A DNA stretch of 64,000 nt from Streptomyces sp. NBC_00708 (lineage in GTDB: Bacteria; Actinomycetota; Actinomycetes; Streptomycetales; Streptomycetaceae). Every line of letters begins with the position of its first letter. Positions within the stretch are counted from its first letter, which is position 1. A program made the position numbers and the translations under genes. The notes beneath the pieces were generated by a model. That model did not search any database, was not told the DNA's origin, and saw only the letters and a program-made list of their open reading frames with translations. Where the stretch lies: NCBI GenBank assembly GCA_036226585.1, contig CP108997.1, forward strand, positions 3,906,001 to 3,970,000, written 5' to 3'. This document shows, piece after piece, positions 62,547 to 64,000 of the stretch.

Positions 62547-62581
62547 CTGGATCCCCCTTCGCGTCCATCCAAGCATCCAGT

Positions 62582-62604
62582 ATTCTCGTACGCTGTACGA
62601 GAAT
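62582..62604. promoter_or_regulatory. TetR operator (10-bp inverted repeat)
   Basis: ATTCTCGTAC-GCT-GTACGAGAAT, perfect arms, 18 nt before the hydrolase ATG and 36 nt before the TetR start. Symmetry and position suit autorepression of the divergent pair. Confidence 0.65.
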
Positions 62605-62621
62605 GACTGACGGAGGCGAAG

Positions 62622-64000
62622 ATGACACGACCGACGCACGACGCCCGCACCGAGGCCGCATGGACGCCGTCGTCCGGGAAGCCACCGCTCGCCTCCCGGC
62701 TGATGCGCGCCACCTGGCGCGACCTCCCGGCCGCGCGCCACCGGGTGGGTGTCGAACGGGGGCTCGCGGTCCCCGCCGCCGACGGCAGTACGCTCGTCAC
62801 CGACCACTACTTCCCGCACGCCGAGGGCGACTTCCCCACGCTCCTGGTGCGCTCGCCGTACGGGCGGGGCGTGCCGTGGTCCCCGCAGTACGGGATGCTC
62901 TTCGCCGAGCAGGGCTTCCATGTCGTCCTGCAGAGCTGCCGGGGCACCGGCGGCTCGGGCGGCGACTTCCACCTGTGGCGCAACGAGGCCGCGGACGGCC
63001 GGGCCGCTGTCGGCTGGCTGCGCGAACAGCCCTGGTTCGACGGGCGGCTGGGCACGGTCGGCCCCAGCTACCTCGGATACACGCAGTGGGCGCTGGCCCT
63101 CGATCCGCCGCCGGAGCTGAAGGCCATGGTGGTGCAGGTCGGGCTGCACGATCCGTACGCCCTCTTCCACACGGACGGCGTCCCGCATCTGGAGACCGCG
63201 CTCGCCGTGGGCGCCGGGATGACGTACCAGCACCGGGGCATGGGCCCGTTCGTCCGGGCGTCCCTCCGCCTCCGGCGCGGCATGCGCGCCGTCCTCGCCG
63301 CGCGTCCGTTGCGCGGGGCGTACGCGGGCGCGCTCGGCGCCGAAGTACCGTGGCTGGACGAGGTGTTGAGCCACCCGGACCCGGACGACCCGTACTGGGC
63401 GGGCGCGTCGCAGGCCGGTGCGGCGGACCGGGCGGCCGTGCCCACCGCCCTGATCACCGGATGGCACGACGTCCTCGTGGACCAGAGCTTCGAGCAGTAC
63501 GGCCGGCTGCGCCGGGCGGGCGGCGAGGTGTCCCTGCTCGTCGGCCCGTGGACGCACACCTCCGCGCTCCAGAAGGGCTGGGCCGAGGTGTTCACCGAAT
63601 CCCTCGCCTGGCTCCGGGCCCACCTGTGCGACGACCCGTCCGCTCTGCGCCCGACGCGGGTCCGCGTACACGTGGGCGGCGCGGACCCGGCCGTCCGGGA
63701 CCTGGACGCGTGGCCCACCGGCGGGGGCGCCGCCGCCTCCTGGTATCCGACGGCCGACGGCCACCTCACCCGGGAGGCCCCCACGGACACCGCCCCCGTC
63801 GCCTCCTTCCGCCACGACCCGGCCGACCCCACCCCCTCGCTGGGCGGCCCGCTGCTCTCCCGTACCGCCGGGGCGCGCGACAACGCGTCGCTGGAGGCGC
63901 GCGCGGACGTGCTGACGTTCACCGGGCCAGCCCTGGCCGAACCCCTCACCGTCCTCGGACCGGTGTCCGCCCGGGTCGCCGCCGCCACGGACACGGGGTA
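62622..64000 (+). CDS. CocE/NonD-family (X-Pro dipeptidyl-peptidase S15) hydrolase, truncated by window end
   Basis: At least 459 residues; runs off the right edge with no stop. S15-type alpha/beta hydrolase: a catalytic Ser149 in GPSYLGYTQW, the oxyanion segment QSCRGTGGSGG, and the later ITGWHDVLVDQS and VGPWTHTS (Asp and His of the triad). A jelly-roll C-terminal domain begins near residue 340. Could be an acyl-amino-acid or X-Pro peptidase or an esterase; substrate unknown. ATG 62622 has GGAGG upstream. Divergent from the TetR gene. Confidence 0.8.
   Translation, partial: MTRPTHDARTEAAWTPSSGKPPLASRLMRATWRDLPAARHRVGVERGLAVPAADGSTLVTDHYFPHAEGDFPTLLVRSPYGRGVPWSPQYGMLFAEQGFHVVLQSCRGTGGSGGDFHLWRNEAADGRAAVGWLREQPWFDGRLGTVGPSYLGYTQWALALDPPPELKAMVVQVGLHDPYALFHTDGVPHLETALAVGAGMTYQHRGMGPFVRASLRLRRGMRAVLAARPLRGAYAGALGAEVPWLDEVLSHPDPDDPYWAGASQAGAADRAAVPTALITGWHDVLVDQSFEQYGRLRRAGGEVSLLVGPWTHTSALQKGWAEVFTESLAWLRAHLCDDPSALRPTRVRVHVGGADPAVRDLDAWPTGGGAAASWYPTADGHLTREAPTDTAPVASFRHDPADPTPSLGGPLLSRTAGARDNASLEARADVLTFTGPALAEPLTVLGPVSARVAAATDTG

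Noticed and set aside
61812..63815. 667-residue extended TetR
   Set aside because: The extension is antisense to the CocE-type gene and crosses its promoter.

Overview
This is about 64 kb of a very GC-rich chromosome with strongly biased third codon positions, frequent GTG starts, mycothiol and PhoR-PhoP genes, a CdgB-type diguanylate cyclase and a monocistronic groEL with CIRCE operators. Together these indicate a Streptomyces (or very close Streptomycetaceae) core-chromosome segment. Gene order resembles the S. coelicolor SCO41xx-SCO43xx interval as I remember it. That comparison is recall, not a search. I saw no prophage, IS element, rRNA or CRISPR array.

Layout. 0-7.3 kb: regulators (TetR, HTH, XRE), an alpha/beta hydrolase, a HbhA-like protein, DUF2516, a receiver-PP2C phosphatase and a secreted NlpC/P60 hydrolase. 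7.5-14 kb: methyltransferase, mshA, a seven-copy 54-bp tandem repeat, a YbjN protein, a lipoprotein, a possible toxin-antitoxin pair, an inactive-protease-like protein and gpmA. 14-21 kb: MFS transporter, a 49-residue Cys-rich protein missed by ordinary ORF calling, phoU divergent from phoR-phoP around a PHO box, a lipoprotein and carD. 21-29.6 kb: ispD-ispF-cysS-rlmB, a DoxX protein, a sugar-nucleotidyltransferase, msiK and tRNA-Thr. 29.6-38.7 kb: rhomboid-like protein, aminoglycoside-kinase-like and GNAT enzymes, a quinone-oxidoreductase-like gene under a SoxR-type box, a pentapeptide-repeat protein, the senR-senS / hbpS redox module, ankyrin and YncE-like genes. 38.7-46.8 kb: M1 and M4 peptidases, TerD, ArfB, flavin reductase, cdgB and a membrane-anchored CBM-like protein. 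46.8-53.6 kb: amino-sugar cluster (aldolase, PfkB kinase, nagA, nagK, SIS protein, sugar-binding lipoprotein) with three DasR-like sites. 53.6-64 kb: DUF3263, otsB/otsA, gpgS, thrC behind a SAM riboswitch, a MoaD-like carrier, cold-shock protein, groEL2, and a TetR divergent from a CocE-type hydrolase that runs off the window.

How it works together. Three themes recur. (1) Nutrient sensing: PhoR-PhoP with its box, a second PHO-like box upstream of carD, and DasR-type sites at nagK, the SIS gene, the sugar-binding protein and msiK. (2) Redox and stress: mycothiol, HbpS-SenS-SenR, two SoxR-type boxes, TerD, trehalose and glucosylglycerate synthesis, GroEL2. (3) Housekeeping metabolism: MEP pathway, cysteinyl-tRNA, threonine. 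The observations most worth checking are the 54-bp array whose unit carries the mshA stop codon, the Cys-rich protein, the PHO-like box plus -10 before carD, the SoxR boxes, the MoaD-like protein ending Gly-Gly-Cys, and the apparently complete amino-sugar route.
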